A stretch of DNA of 64,000 nucleotides from Desulfotruncus alcoholivorax DSM 16058. GTDB taxonomy: Bacteria; Bacillota; Desulfotomaculia; Desulfotomaculales; Desulfallaceae. A model generated the notes under the pieces. It was not told the DNA's origin. It worked only from the letters and a program-made list of their open reading frames with translations, and did not search any database. The first letter of the stretch is position 1, and the number at the start of each line of letters is the position of its first letter. The DNA lies in assembly GCF_000430885.1 (NCBI RefSeq), contig NZ_AUMW01000009.1, forward strand, positions 80,755-144,754, in the 5' to 3' direction. This document shows, one piece after another, positions 26,412 to 35,326 of the stretch. Made by a program: the position numbers and the translations under genes.

Positions 26412-27824
26412 ATGGTGGGTATAACCGCTTTCGGCGCCTATATCCCCTTTAACCGCATGGAGCGCAAACGCCTGGCCGAAGCCTTCGGCGAGCCGGCTCC
26501 CCCGGGGGAAAAAGCGGTTGCCAATTACGATGAAGACAGTGTAACCATGGCGGTTGAAGCAGCAAGGGACTGCCTTACCGGCATCGGGCCTGCCGCCCTG
26601 GGCGGGGTGTTTTTCGCCACCACCACGCCGCCCTACCGCGAAAAACTGTCAGCCACTACAATAGCCGCTGCCATTGACGCGCCGGACACAATTCGCACGG
26701 CAGACTATACGTCCACTTTACGGGCGGGCACCACCGCCCTTTTGGCGGCTGTTGACACCGCCAAATCAGGGGCAGGCAGCGTACTGGTTACAGCAGCCGA
26801 CTGCCGTCTCGGCGCGGCCAAGGGACAATTTGAGCAGATCTTCGGTGACGGGGCGGCTTCATTTGTCGTCGGAACTGAAAATGTGCTGGCGGAAATCGAA
26901 GCCGCCTGCACCGTGGCCGGCGACGTGATTACACAGTGGCGTGACGCCGGAGACAAGTACGTGCGGGCCTGGGAAGACAGGTTTGTGACCACCAGGGGCT
27001 ACGGCGCCATGGTTAAAAAAGTGCTGACAATTCTGGCCGGCAAACAAAAAATTATGCCCTCAGAGATCAATAAGCTTGTTTTATACGCGCCTTCCCTACG
27101 GTACCAGGCAGGCACGGCCATGTCCATGGGCTTCCGGCAGGAACAGGTCCAGGACGGGCTTTTTGCCACAGTTGGCCTGGCCGGCGCAGCCCACGCCCCG
27201 CTAATGCTGGCCGCGGCCCTGGAACAAGCCGGGCCGGGGGAGCGGATATTAATGGTTGGTTTCGGAGAAGGGGCCGACGCAATTTTGTTTAAAGTCACGG
27301 AGAATATTAAAAACTTTGCCCCGCGGCTGGGAGTCGCCAGGTCCATGGCATCCAAGAAAAATACCATGAACTACCTGACCTACCTGCGCTGGAAAAATAT
27401 GTTGGACTTTGAGCCGCCCAGGCGCCCGGATCCGGACCGCCCTTCAGCCCCGGCCATGTGGCGCAATTCAGCCAAGAACCTGGCCTTTTACGGCAGCCGC
27501 TGCACTAAATGCGGCACGCCTCAAATCCCGGCCCAGAGGGTCTGCGTGCACTGCCGGGCTTTTGACGAGATGACACCCTACCGCTTTGCCGACATCAATG
27601 CCAGGATTGCAACCTATACCATAGACCACCTGACTATTTCCCAGGATCCTCCCACTGTATTTGCAGTTGTTGATTTCGAGGGGGGCGGCAGGCTGCTTTG
27701 TGAAATGACGGACTGCGAACCCGCCAAAGTGGAAATAGGAATGGAAGTCGAAATGACTTTCCGCAAGCTCTACCAGGCCGGCGGCATCCACAACTATTAC
27801 TGGAAGGCAAGGCCCAAGAGGTAA
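26412..27824 (+). CDS. HMG-CoA synthase-like protein fused to DUF35 (zinc ribbon/OB)
   Basis: 470 residues. Residues about 1-320 have the archaeal-type 3-hydroxy-3-methylglutaryl-CoA synthase fold (YDEDSVTMAVEAAR, FGDGAASFVVG). Residues about 350-465 are a DUF35 domain with a CTKCG...CVHC zinc ribbon and an OB fold. In archaea, separate thiolase, synthase and DUF35 proteins form one channelling complex; here two are fused and the thiolase is next. The catalytic Cys position of the synthase (ACKAGT in relatives) reads TLRAGT, so residue 103 is Leu. The domain is thus probably not a normal synthase. First gene of the sigma-54 operon; ribosome site AAGGAGG. Confidence 0.85.
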   Translation: MVGITAFGAYIPFNRMERKRLAEAFGEPAPPGEKAVANYDEDSVTMAVEAARDCLTGIGPAALGGVFFATTTPPYREKLSATTIAAAIDAPDTIRTADYTSTLRAGTTALLAAVDTAKSGAGSVLVTAADCRLGAAKGQFEQIFGDGAASFVVGTENVLAEIEAACTVAGDVITQWRDAGDKYVRAWEDRFVTTRGYGAMVKKVLTILAGKQKIMPSEINKLVLYAPSLRYQAGTAMSMGFRQEQVQDGLFATVGLAGAAHAPLMLAAALEQAGPGERILMVGFGEGADAILFKVTENIKNFAPRLGVARSMASKKNTMNYLTYLRWKNMLDFEPPRRPDPDRPSAPAMWRNSAKNLAFYGSRCTKCGTPQIPAQRVCVHCRAFDEMTPYRFADINARIATYTIDHLTISQDPPTVFAVVDFEGGGRLLCEMTDCEPAKVEIGMEVEMTFRKLYQAGGIHNYYWKARPKR

Positions 27825-27837
27825 AGGAGGGATAAAG

Positions 27838-29013
27838 ATGAGCATCAGAGATAAAGTGGCCATCATAGGTATGGGCTGCACCCGTTTTGGCGAACACTGG
27901 GATAAGGGCATTAACGATATGCTGGTGGAAGCGGCCTATGAAGCATACAACGACGCGGGCCTCAGCCCCGGCGACGTTCAGGCCTACTGGTTGGGAACCT
28001 GCGCTTCGGGCTGGGCTGGTATCAGCCTGTCGGAGCCTTTAAAAATTCAATATAAGCCTGTTACCCGGGTGGAAAACTTTTGCGCCACCGGCACCGATGC
28101 TTTTAGAAACGCCTGTTACGCCGTAGCCTCGGGGGCTTATGACATAGCTATGGCCATAGGTGTTGAAAAATTAAAGGATTCAGGGTACAGCGGTTTGGTT
28201 ATCACCCCTCCCCCCGGTGACGGAACCGCCCCCAATTACTCGGCCCCGGCCGCCTTTTCCCTTTTGGCCCCGGCTTACTTTAAAAAGTACGGGCTGGACC
28301 CGGAAACCGGTAAAAAGGTTTTGGCCAGAATAGCTTATAAAAATCATAAAAACGGCGCCCTCAATCCCAAGGCCCAATTCAGGCAGGAAGTGCCGTTGGA
28401 AAAGATACTTAAATCCCCCATTGTGGCGGCTCCGCTGGGTGTTATGGACTGTTCCGGCGTGGCTGACGGCTCGGCTGCGGCCATTATCGTGCGGGCTGAA
28501 GACGCTCATAAATACCGCCAAGACCCCATCTATGTCAAGGCCCTGTCTGTGGTATGCGGGCCCGGGCACGGCGCCATGCACCAAGATTACGATTTCACCT
28601 CAATCAGGGAAACTTATTATGCAGGAGTTGACGCCTACCGCCAGGCAGGGATTACCAACCCCCGTAAAGAAATTAGTATGGCCGAGGTGCACGACTGCTT
28701 TACCCCGACGGAACTGGTCATCTACGAAGACCTTGGTTTCAGCGAGCGCGGCAGGGCCTGGCAGGACGTATTGGACGGCGTATTCGACTTGGACGGTGAA
28801 CTGCCCGTAAACCCGGACGGCGGGCTTAAGTCCTTCGGCCACCCCATAGGGGCGAGCGGCCTGCGCATGCTCTATGAAATGTACCTGCAGCTCAGGGGCC
28901 AGGCAGGCCCGAGGCAAATCAACAAACCCAGGCTGGGCCTTACTCACAACCTTGGAGGCTTTCCATGGGAATCGGTATGCTCAGTTTGCATCGTCGGCAA
29001 GGAACCCGGCTAG
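27838..29013 (+). CDS. thiolase family protein (lipid-transfer/SCP-x type)
   Basis: 391 residues, ATG behind AAAGGAGGG, 13 nt after the previous gene. The nucleophile Cys is in ENFCATGTDAF (C82), and the catalytic His is in GHPIGASG near residue 330. The C terminus LGGFPWESVCSVCIVG is typical of the thiolase-like proteins that pair with DUF35 partners. It should cleave or form a carbon-carbon bond in a 3-ketoacyl- or 3-hydroxyacyl-CoA. With the preceding protein it probably forms the complex that ends the degradation cycle. Confidence 0.88.
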   Translation: MSIRDKVAIIGMGCTRFGEHWDKGINDMLVEAAYEAYNDAGLSPGDVQAYWLGTCASGWAGISLSEPLKIQYKPVTRVENFCATGTDAFRNACYAVASGAYDIAMAIGVEKLKDSGYSGLVITPPPGDGTAPNYSAPAAFSLLAPAYFKKYGLDPETGKKVLARIAYKNHKNGALNPKAQFRQEVPLEKILKSPIVAAPLGVMDCSGVADGSAAAIIVRAEDAHKYRQDPIYVKALSVVCGPGHGAMHQDYDFTSIRETYYAGVDAYRQAGITNPRKEISMAEVHDCFTPTELVIYEDLGFSERGRAWQDVLDGVFDLDGELPVNPDGGLKSFGHPIGASGLRMLYEMYLQLRGQAGPRQINKPRLGLTHNLGGFPWESVCSVCIVGKEPG

Positions 29014-29026
29014 GGGGGCGCCCGCA

Positions 29027-29245
29027 ATGAGAACCCTGGTGGAAAGCACCCGCTTATGCCCGGAAACCGGCCGTGAGGTGCGGGTTGAAGAATTATACGA
29101 ACTTGAGGGCACCTGCACCTGCCAGGTGGATACCCGGCTGCTTTCCTGGCGGTGCTTGGAAGACGCGGACTGCCGGGCCAAGGCGGACTGCCCCCTGTAC
29201 CGGGAATACGCCGGGACCGGGGAAAAATCCATGCTGGATCGGTAA
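29027..29245 (+). CDS. small Cys-rich protein in acyl-CoA operon, 72 aa
   Basis: Starts at an ATG with a GGGGGG-rich site. It has eight or so Cys in the pattern LCPETGR, GTCTCQ, WRC, ADCRAKADCPLY, suggesting a structural zinc or Fe-S site. Hydrophilic, no membrane segment. It lies 13 nt after the thiolase gene and 32 nt before the MaoC gene, in the same direction, so it is surely part of the operon. Function unknown; an accessory subunit or Fe-S carrier of the thiolase complex is a guess. Confidence 0.65.
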   Translation: MRTLVESTRLCPETGREVRVEELYELEGTCTCQVDTRLLSWRCLEDADCRAKADCPLYREYAGTGEKSMLDR

Positions 29246-29277
29246 TTATTATTAATACAGCGCAAAGGAGGTATAAA

Positions 29278-29727
29278 ATGAGCGACCGCAACTCTTTAGT
29301 CGACACCGAACTCTCCCGCCATACCTTCACGGTGGAGCGGGGAAAAATCAGGGAGCTGGCCCTGGCCATAGGCGACGACAACCCTGTATATACCGACCCG
29401 GAATACGCCCGCTCCCTGGGCTACAGGGATGTTATCGCACCACCCACTTTCGGCACCTGCATTGACCTGTGGGGAGGATTGGACTTTATGGAACTCTGCC
29501 GCAAGCTGCAGCTCAACCCGGTTAATGTATTGCACGGAGGTCAGGACTACGAGTACTACGGGGCAATTTACCCGGGCGACGTGATCGAGGCCTGCAGCGT
29601 TTTGAAAAAACAACTTCATAAAAGCAAAATGAGTATTCTTATTCTTGAAACCACCTACCGCAACCAGAATGGCGATACCGTCTTAACCTGCCGCAAAACC
29701 ATCATCGAACGGGGTCAGGTGCAATAA
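29278..29727 (+). CDS. MaoC-like dehydratase, N-terminal (FAS1-type) subunit
   Basis: 149 residues, ATG behind AAAGGAGG. Pattern of the hot-dog-fold N-terminal dehydratase: GKIRELALAIGDDNPVYTDPEYA, then APPTFGTC, and LHGGQDYEYYGAIYPGD. It likely forms a hetero-oligomer with the following MaoC protein, as in heteromeric (R)-enoyl-CoA hydratases such as ChsH1/ChsH2. This subunit lacks the usual catalytic Asp/His pair arrangement, which the partner supplies. Confidence 0.85.
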   Translation: MSDRNSLVDTELSRHTFTVERGKIRELALAIGDDNPVYTDPEYARSLGYRDVIAPPTFGTCIDLWGGLDFMELCRKLQLNPVNVLHGGQDYEYYGAIYPGDVIEACSVLKKQLHKSKMSILILETTYRNQNGDTVLTCRKTIIERGQVQ

Positions 29728-29764
29728 CCACATATGCAAATTATTTAATAAAGAGGTGGTAACT

Positions 29765-30193
29765 TTGAAAACCGAAGTATATTTCGATGATTTTCAGATA
29801 TCGGATCAACTGCCCCCGCTCACCAAGCCTCCGATTGACCAAATTCAACTTGTTAAATACGCCGGCGCGTCGGGTGATTTCAACCCGTTGCATTACATGC
29901 CGGAGATCGGACAAATGGCCGGAACAGGCGGCGTCATTGCCCACGGGATGCTGATTATGGGCTTTGCCGGCCAGGCCGTGGCCGGGTGGATACCAAACCG
30001 GTACCTCACCCGCTTTTCGGTGCGTTTTGTAGGCATGACCAAGCTGGGAGATACAATCACCGTAACCGGCACAATAACCGGCAAACGTGAAGAACAAGAA
30101 TTTGGAATTATTACCGGTGAAGTTATAGCGGCTGATCAAAACGGCGAAATAAAGCTTAAAGGAACCTTTGAGGCATCACTGCCTAAGAGGTAA
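29765..30193 (+). CDS. MaoC family enoyl-CoA hydratase, catalytic subunit
   Basis: About 142 residues, TTG start behind GAGGTGG. The hydratase-2 motif ASGDFNPLHYMPEIG holds the catalytic Asp and His (about residues 39-44), followed by GVIAHGMLIMG. It hydrates a trans-2-enoyl-CoA. It pairs with the preceding subunit and precedes a short-chain dehydrogenase, giving the beta-oxidation steps enoyl to hydroxyacyl to ketoacyl. Confidence 0.88.
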   Translation: MKTEVYFDDFQISDQLPPLTKPPIDQIQLVKYAGASGDFNPLHYMPEIGQMAGTGGVIAHGMLIMGFAGQAVAGWIPNRYLTRFSVRFVGMTKLGDTITVTGTITGKREEQEFGIITGEVIAADQNGEIKLKGTFEASLPKR

Positions 30194-30220
30194 GGGGAGA
30201 AAGAGGAAGGAGGAATAATC

Positions 30221-31045
30221 ATGGATTTAATGCTAAAAGATAAGTGCTGCATTATTACCGGGGCGGGACGGGGCATCGGCCGCGAAACCGCACTGCTTTT
30301 TGCCCGGGAGGGCGGCAGGGTGGTTGTCAGCGATTTGGACGAAGCGCCTGCGCTGGAAGTTGTCGAAGAAATCAAAGCCCGCAGCGGCCGGGCCGTGGCC
30401 TGCGTTGGTGACGTAACCGCCGATGGCTTTGCGGAAAAACTTATTGCAACCGCTGTTGAGTCCTTCGGGCCGAGCATTGATGTTATTGTAAACAACGCCG
30501 GTTATACCTGGGACGGTGTTATTCATAAAATGACCGACCAGCAGTGGGAAGCCATGCTAAAAATTCATATAACCGCCCCTTTCAGGATCATCCGGGCGGC
30601 AGCGCCGTACATCCGGGATGCCGCCAAAAAGGATAAAGAAGAGGGCAGAAGAGTGACCCGCAAGATCATTAATATTTCTTCCATTGCCGGCTTGGACGGA
30701 AACGCAGGCCAGGCCAATTATTCCAGCGCCAAGGCGGCAGTCGTAGGGCTTACCAAAACGCTGGCCAAGGAATGGGGCTCCTTTAACGTTTGCGTAAATA
30801 CCGTGGCCTTCGGCTTTATTGAAACCCGGCTGACCCAGGCCAAGGAAAAGGGAGAAGCGATTAAGATGGAAGACAAGGACGTTTCCATCGGTATTCCCGA
30901 AAGCGCGCGGCAGATGTTTAAAGCGATGATTCCGCTGAGACGGGCCGGCACACCCGAAGAGGCTGCAAACGCGATCCTGTTAATGGCTTCGCCGCTTGCC
31001 GATTACATCAGCGGAGAAGTTTTACGGGTCACCGGAGGTCTGTAA
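30221..31045 (+). CDS. short-chain dehydrogenase/reductase (FabG-like hydroxyacyl-CoA dehydrogenase)
   Basis: 274 residues, ATG behind GGAGG. Cofactor motif GAGRGIG at about residues 14-20, Asp after the second strand (SDLDE, suggesting NAD preference), NNAG, catalytic Ser in INISSIAG, and YSSAK with Tyr and Lys. The C terminus LADYISGEVLRVTGGL is classical. It probably oxidises the 3-hydroxyacyl-CoA produced by the MaoC hydratase. Confidence 0.9.
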   Translation: MDLMLKDKCCIITGAGRGIGRETALLFAREGGRVVVSDLDEAPALEVVEEIKARSGRAVACVGDVTADGFAEKLIATAVESFGPSIDVIVNNAGYTWDGVIHKMTDQQWEAMLKIHITAPFRIIRAAAPYIRDAAKKDKEEGRRVTRKIINISSIAGLDGNAGQANYSSAKAAVVGLTKTLAKEWGSFNVCVNTVAFGFIETRLTQAKEKGEAIKMEDKDVSIGIPESARQMFKAMIPLRRAGTPEEAANAILLMASPLADYISGEVLRVTGGL

Positions 31046-31046
31046 A

Positions 31047-32189
31047 ATGGCCCTGGATTTAAATACCGGCGATTATAAAATTTTTCGTGATGCCTTTAAA
31101 AAATTTTTGCAGGCGGAGATAATACCTGATTACCCAACGTGGGAAAAAGAGGGCCTGGTACCCCGGAAAGTGTGGAGCAAAGCCGGGGACAACGGCTTCT
31201 TATGCCCCTGGGTGGAAGAGGAATTCGGCGGGGCGGGAGCGGGTTTTGAGTACTCGTTGATCATCACCGAGGAACTGGCCCGGGCCGGAACCCACGTCAT
31301 GTTCCCCCTGCACAGTGATATTGTAGTTCCGTATATCGCCTCCTACGGCACCCCGGAGCAGAAACGAAAATGGCTGCCCGGGTGCGTTTCGGGCGATATC
31401 ATTGCGGCCGTGGCCATGACCGAACCGGACACCGGCTCCGACCTGGCCGCCATCCGCACCACTGCCGTTCGGGACGGTGACGATTACGTCATCAACGGGG
31501 CCAAAACGTTTATTTCCAGCGGAATCCTGGCTGATTTAGTGATAGTGGCATGCAAAACAGATCCCGGGGCTAATCCCCCGCACCGGGGCATCAGCCTGAT
31601 TGTGGTTGAACGGGACACCCCCGGCTTTCTCCGGGGACGCAAGCTGGACAAAATGGGGCTGCGGAGCCAGGACACATCGGAGTTGATCTTTACGGACTGC
31701 CGGGTGCCGGCGAGCAATATTCTGGGCCAAGAAAACGCCGGGTTCACCTACCTAATGGAAAAGCTGCAGCAGGAACGCCTGGTTTGTTCGGTGATGGCCC
31801 AGGGCGTAGCCGAGAGAATGATTCAGTACACCATTGAATACTGCCGGGACCGTAAAATCTTCGGCAAGCCGGTTTCTTCTTTCCAGCACAATTCCTTTAA
31901 AATTGTGGAGATGGCCACGGAAATAGAGCTGGGCCGCACTTTCCTCAACCAGCTGGTTGAAAAGCACCTGGCCGGGGAGAGAGTGGTTAAGGAAGTATCC
32001 ATGGCCAAGTGGTGGATAACCGAAATGGTCAACCGGGTGGCCTACCATTGCCTGCAGCTGCACGGGGGTTACGGTTTTTGCGACGAATACCCCATCAGCC
32101 GGGACTTTAGGGACGTGCGCATATTCAATATCTTTGCCGGCACCACCGAAGTAATGAAAAGCATTATTGCCAAAGAATTAGGGTTGTAG
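31047..32189 (+). CDS. acyl-CoA dehydrogenase
   Basis: 380 residues, starting 1 nt after the SDR gene with CCGGAGG inside that gene. FAD-binding motifs AVAMTEPDTGSDLAAI and FISSGILADLVIV, then a C-terminal helical domain with QLHGGYGFCDEYPISRDFRD and FAGTTEVMKSIIAKELGL. The usual catalytic Glu lies in the GTTEVM or nearby helix. It introduces the 2,3 double bond of an acyl-CoA; electrons would leave through an ETF that is not encoded here. Last gene of the operon. Confidence 0.92.
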   Translation: MALDLNTGDYKIFRDAFKKFLQAEIIPDYPTWEKEGLVPRKVWSKAGDNGFLCPWVEEEFGGAGAGFEYSLIITEELARAGTHVMFPLHSDIVVPYIASYGTPEQKRKWLPGCVSGDIIAAVAMTEPDTGSDLAAIRTTAVRDGDDYVINGAKTFISSGILADLVIVACKTDPGANPPHRGISLIVVERDTPGFLRGRKLDKMGLRSQDTSELIFTDCRVPASNILGQENAGFTYLMEKLQQERLVCSVMAQGVAERMIQYTIEYCRDRKIFGKPVSSFQHNSFKIVEMATEIELGRTFLNQLVEKHLAGERVVKEVSMAKWWITEMVNRVAYHCLQLHGGYGFCDEYPISRDFRDVRIFNIFAGTTEVMKSIIAKELGL

Positions 32190-32214
32190 CAATTAAAGGG
32201 GAAATTCATAAGTT

Positions 32215-32245
32215 GGGGACATACCTCCGCAGGAGGTGTGTCCCC
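32215..32245. terminator. palindromic terminator between operon and sigma-54 activator
   Basis: GGGGACATACCTCC/GGAGGTGTGTCCCC with a 3-nt loop, followed by TTTCC on the plus strand. The gene pair is convergent. It is the same repeat family as the two leader hairpins at 26318-26388. Confidence 0.7.
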
Positions 32246-32250
32246 TTTCC

Positions 32251-34332
32251 TCAGATCCCCAGTTTTTTCAGCTTTTCGTATAACCGGGAGCGGCTTATGC
32301 CCAGCATGCGTGCAGCCCTGGTTTTATTCCCCCCGGAAGCCTTCAATGCGGAAACAATGATTTCCCTTTCAGCACCTCCCAGCCGGTCACGATAGTTCCC
32401 TCCCGGATTTGAGCCTTCTTGCCCGGGCTTGTCCCCGCGCAGGTAGGCCGGCAGGTCTTTTACCCGGATTACACTGCCCGAAGCAAAATTAACCGCCCGC
32501 TCAATGATATTCTCCAACTCGCGAACATTTCCCGGCCAGTGATAGCCATTAAATATACCCAGGGTTTCCTCATCTATATCCGCAACTATGGTCCCAAATA
32601 TTTCATTGTACTTGCGCAAAAAATAGTGCACCAGGGGCAGGATGTCTTCCGGACGTTCCCTTAATGGAGGTATGGTAAGCTCAATCACGTTCAGCCGGTA
32701 AAAAAGATCTTCCCTGAACTCGCCCCTGGCCACCATTTCTTCCAGGTCACGATTGGTTGCCGCCACCACCCGCACGTCCACCTGAATTGGGCGCGTTCCG
32801 CCCACACGGTCAAACTCTTTATCCTGCAGCACCCGCAGCAGCTTGGCCTGCAGACCCGGGCTCATATCCCCGATTTCGTCAAGAAAAATTGTGCCGCCGT
32901 CGGCCAGCTCAAAGCGCCCGGGCTTGCCTCCCCGCTGCGCCCCGGTAAAAGCACCAGGTGCATAGCCAAAAAATTCAGATTCCAAAAGGTGCTCCGGAAT
33001 GGCAGCACAATTAACTTTAACAAAAGCACGGCTCCGCCTGGGACTGGCCGCATGAACAGCCTGGGCAAAAAGCTCTTTCCCCGTGCCGCTTTCCCCCCGG
33101 ATCAAGATAGTTGAAGTACCCCGCGCGGCCTGAAGGGCTTCCTGTTTGAGCTTAATCACCGCTGAACTGACTGAAATAATACTGTCAAAAGTATAGTATG
33201 TACTTCCTTTCTTCTCCAATTCCGTACGGTAGTAATTCAGCTGATTTTCAAGGGCATCCATACGCTTGGCCATTTCCCTGATCTCTTCCAGGTTGCGGAA
33301 CATCATTTTACCAACTGCCCCGACCACTCTGCCGTTTTCCACTATGGGCAGGCGGGAAACCACATAATAACTGCCTCTCACCTGCTGCAATTGCCCCGTT
33401 TCCGGAACCCCCGTGCGGGCAACTATATGCAGCCGGCTGTTATCCAATACCTTGGTAACGTGCCTGCCAATGGCTTCTTTGGGGTCAAGGCCGAAAAAAT
33501 CAGCCAGGGACTGGTTTACAAAAGTTATGCAGCCATCTTTATCAACCACCACTATCCCGTCATATGCAATATCAAGAACCGTCCGCAGAGTATGCTGCAG
33601 TGTCCGGACACTCTCCAACTCGGCCGCAACCTTTTCCAGTTCAGTAAGGTCCTGCAGAATAGCCATGGCCCCGGCGGTACGCCCGCGATCAATTACCGGC
33701 GTAAAGTTGACCAGCAGCGCCCGGCCGGCCACCGTACACTTTTTGCCAATCTCCACCCGCCCTGTTTCCATCACCCCGGTAAAATTTAAGCCCGGCAGCA
33801 CATGTTCCGCAGAAACGTTCAGCACTGCCTCTTCCCTGACCCCCAAAAGCGCTTCCGCGGCCGGGTTAAGCAAAGTGATCAGCCCTGACCTGTCAACCGA
33901 TACCAGTCCGTTATGCATGGCCTGGTAAACGGCTTTAAGCCTGGCATTTAACAAATCTGCCTGTCTAAACAAAGCCATAATCATGTCAACTTTGGTAAAA
34001 ACCCCACGCACCCGGTTATGTTCGTCGACTACAACTCCCATCCCCACCGGACTGGTTTTAACCACGTTTTCCACATAATGATAAGGGGCTTCCATTTCCA
34101 CTGTCACTACCTTGCGGGTCAGAAAACCGCTTACCGGCCTGTCCAATGAGCAGCCCTCCAAAATAGCATTATATAAATTCACTTTGGTCAGCAGGCCTGT
34201 CAGCCTGCCGTTTTCATCAACAGCAGGTATGCCATCCAGGCGGGTTTGGCGAAAAAGTTCAACAGCCCGCTTGATACTATCCCCCGGATTTAAAGCAGGC
34301 ACATCCGTCGTCATAAAGTCTCTCATCCGCAA
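32251..34332 (-). CDS. sigma-54-dependent activator with CBS and PAS domains
   Basis: 693 residues. Two CBS repeats (about 1-120), two PAS domains (about 125-230 and 245-350), an AAA+ sigma-54 interaction domain (about 375-610) with Walker A GESGTGKE and the sigma-54 contact loop GAFTGA, and a Fis-type helix-turn-helix at the end ([20 protein letters not shown]). CBS pairs usually sense adenosine nucleotides or acyl-CoA-like ligands. Convergent to the acyl-CoA operon, whose promoter is sigma-54 type, so it is the likely activator. TTG start behind GGGGGG. Confidence 0.93.
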   Translation of the reverse strand: MRMRDFMTTDVPALNPGDSIKRAVELFRQTRLDGIPAVDENGRLTGLLTKVNLYNAILEGCSLDRPVSGFLTRKVVTVEMEAPYHYVENVVKTSPVGMGVVVDEHNRVRGVFTKVDMIMALFRQADLLNARLKAVYQAMHNGLVSVDRSGLITLLNPAAEALLGVREEAVLNVSAEHVLPGLNFTGVMETGRVEIGKKCTVAGRALLVNFTPVIDRGRTAGAMAILQDLTELEKVAAELESVRTLQHTLRTVLDIAYDGIVVVDKDGCITFVNQSLADFFGLDPKEAIGRHVTKVLDNSRLHIVARTGVPETGQLQQVRGSYYVVSRLPIVENGRVVGAVGKMMFRNLEEIREMAKRMDALENQLNYYRTELEKKGSTYYTFDSIISVSSAVIKLKQEALQAARGTSTILIRGESGTGKELFAQAVHAASPRRSRAFVKVNCAAIPEHLLESEFFGYAPGAFTGAQRGGKPGRFELADGGTIFLDEIGDMSPGLQAKLLRVLQDKEFDRVGGTRPIQVDVRVVAATNRDLEEMVARGEFREDLFYRLNVIELTIPPLRERPEDILPLVHYFLRKYNEIFGTIVADIDEETLGIFNGYHWPGNVRELENIIERAVNFASGSVIRVKDLPAYLRGDKPGQEGSNPGGNYRDRLGGAEREIIVSALKASGGNKTRAARMLGISRSRLYEKLKKLGI

Positions 34333-34609
34333 AGCGATCCCCCCTTTCGCCGCAGCTACAAATATTATATCGCATATCTTTGGTTAGTTGGCACGCATTA
34401 CCTGATATATCCAGATAGTAATAAATATTAATATTTGGCACAACTAATAAATAATATAGTACAAAAAACAACTCCCGTGTTGTATTAATTGAGAGCCGGT
34501 AAAAAGCTAAGACAAATGATTTGTTAAATAATGGCTATAAGTAAATAAAATAATTATATTATATTTACGGGTGTATAATTGGACATATTACCGGAGGAGA
34601 GTGTTCTTT

Positions 34610-35248
34610 ATGTATAGATACCGTAGAAAACCAAGCTTCCTTCAACTTTTACCGGCTGGTATTTTAGCTATATTTTTTGCTGTGCTGGCCCGGGCTGTAG
34701 TATTAAATAAAACCACTGCTTTTGACAATGCTGTTATTCAATTTATCAGGCAGTTTACTGATCCTTATTTGACCTCGGTGATGAAAAACATAACCTTATT
34801 TGGAAACACCGGGACGCTTTACGTTCTTGTTCCTGCATTTGTAATCCTGTTTTTAATCACCAGGCGCCCGGTTTCAGAACCTTTAATTCTGACGGTATCC
34901 ACACTGGGGGGCTGGTTTTTAATTGAAACATTAAAAAATTTTTTTCACCGGTCTCGACCGGGGGAGAACCCGCTGGTACCAGCCTCCGGCTTTAGCTTTC
35001 CCAGCGGGCACGCACTGATGGGCATTGTTGTTTACGGTTGCCTGGCCTTGATTATTTATAGTTATTTCCGGCGATCTTCTTCCATCCGCAGGTTAATTGC
35101 CCTGGTCGCTGTTGTTTTTATCATTATGATCGGCATCAGCCGCATCTACCTGGGCGTACACTACCCGACGGATATATTAGGCGGCTATGCCGTGGGATTG
35201 GCCTGGCTAAATATCTGTTTCTTCGCCAAAAAGTATTTTTCAAATTAA
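34610..35248 (+). CDS. PAP2 family phosphatase
   Basis: 212 residues with five to six membrane helices. The three catalytic motifs are KNFFHRSRPG, PSGHA and SRIYLGVHYPTD, as in type 2 phosphatidic acid or undecaprenyl-pyrophosphate phosphatases. It acts on a lipid phosphate at the outer face of the membrane. ATG at 34610 with GGAGGAG upstream. The gap 34333-34609 before it is AT-rich and holds two TTGGCAC half-sites without a -12 element. Confidence 0.88.
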   Translation: MYRYRRKPSFLQLLPAGILAIFFAVLARAVVLNKTTAFDNAVIQFIRQFTDPYLTSVMKNITLFGNTGTLYVLVPAFVILFLITRRPVSEPLILTVSTLGGWFLIETLKNFFHRSRPGENPLVPASGFSFPSGHALMGIVVYGCLALIIYSYFRRSSSIRRLIALVAVVFIIMIGISRIYLGVHYPTDILGGYAVGLAWLNICFFAKKYFSN

Positions 35249-35292
35249 CTTCCTTTAGCCTCCATAACCGGTTTAAGCTCTCACTTTATAAA

Positions 35293-35326
35293 TGTAAAAA
35301 GACCGCCGGGTGGGTGGCCTTTTACA
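35293..35326. terminator. imperfect terminator between PAP2 and deoC
   Basis: TGTAAAAAGACCGCC pairs imperfectly with GGTGGCCTTTTACA; T-rich on both strands. The genes are convergent. Confidence 0.55.

Noticed and set aside
26412..27824. Mevalonate-pathway HMG-CoA synthase
   Set aside because: The catalytic Cys is replaced, the gene is fused to DUF35, and the neighbours are degradative acyl-CoA genes under sigma-54 control.
34388..34445. Two TTGGCAC motifs upstream of the PAP2 gene as sigma-54 promoters
   Set aside because: Neither is followed at the right distance by TTGC, so only the -24 half is present.
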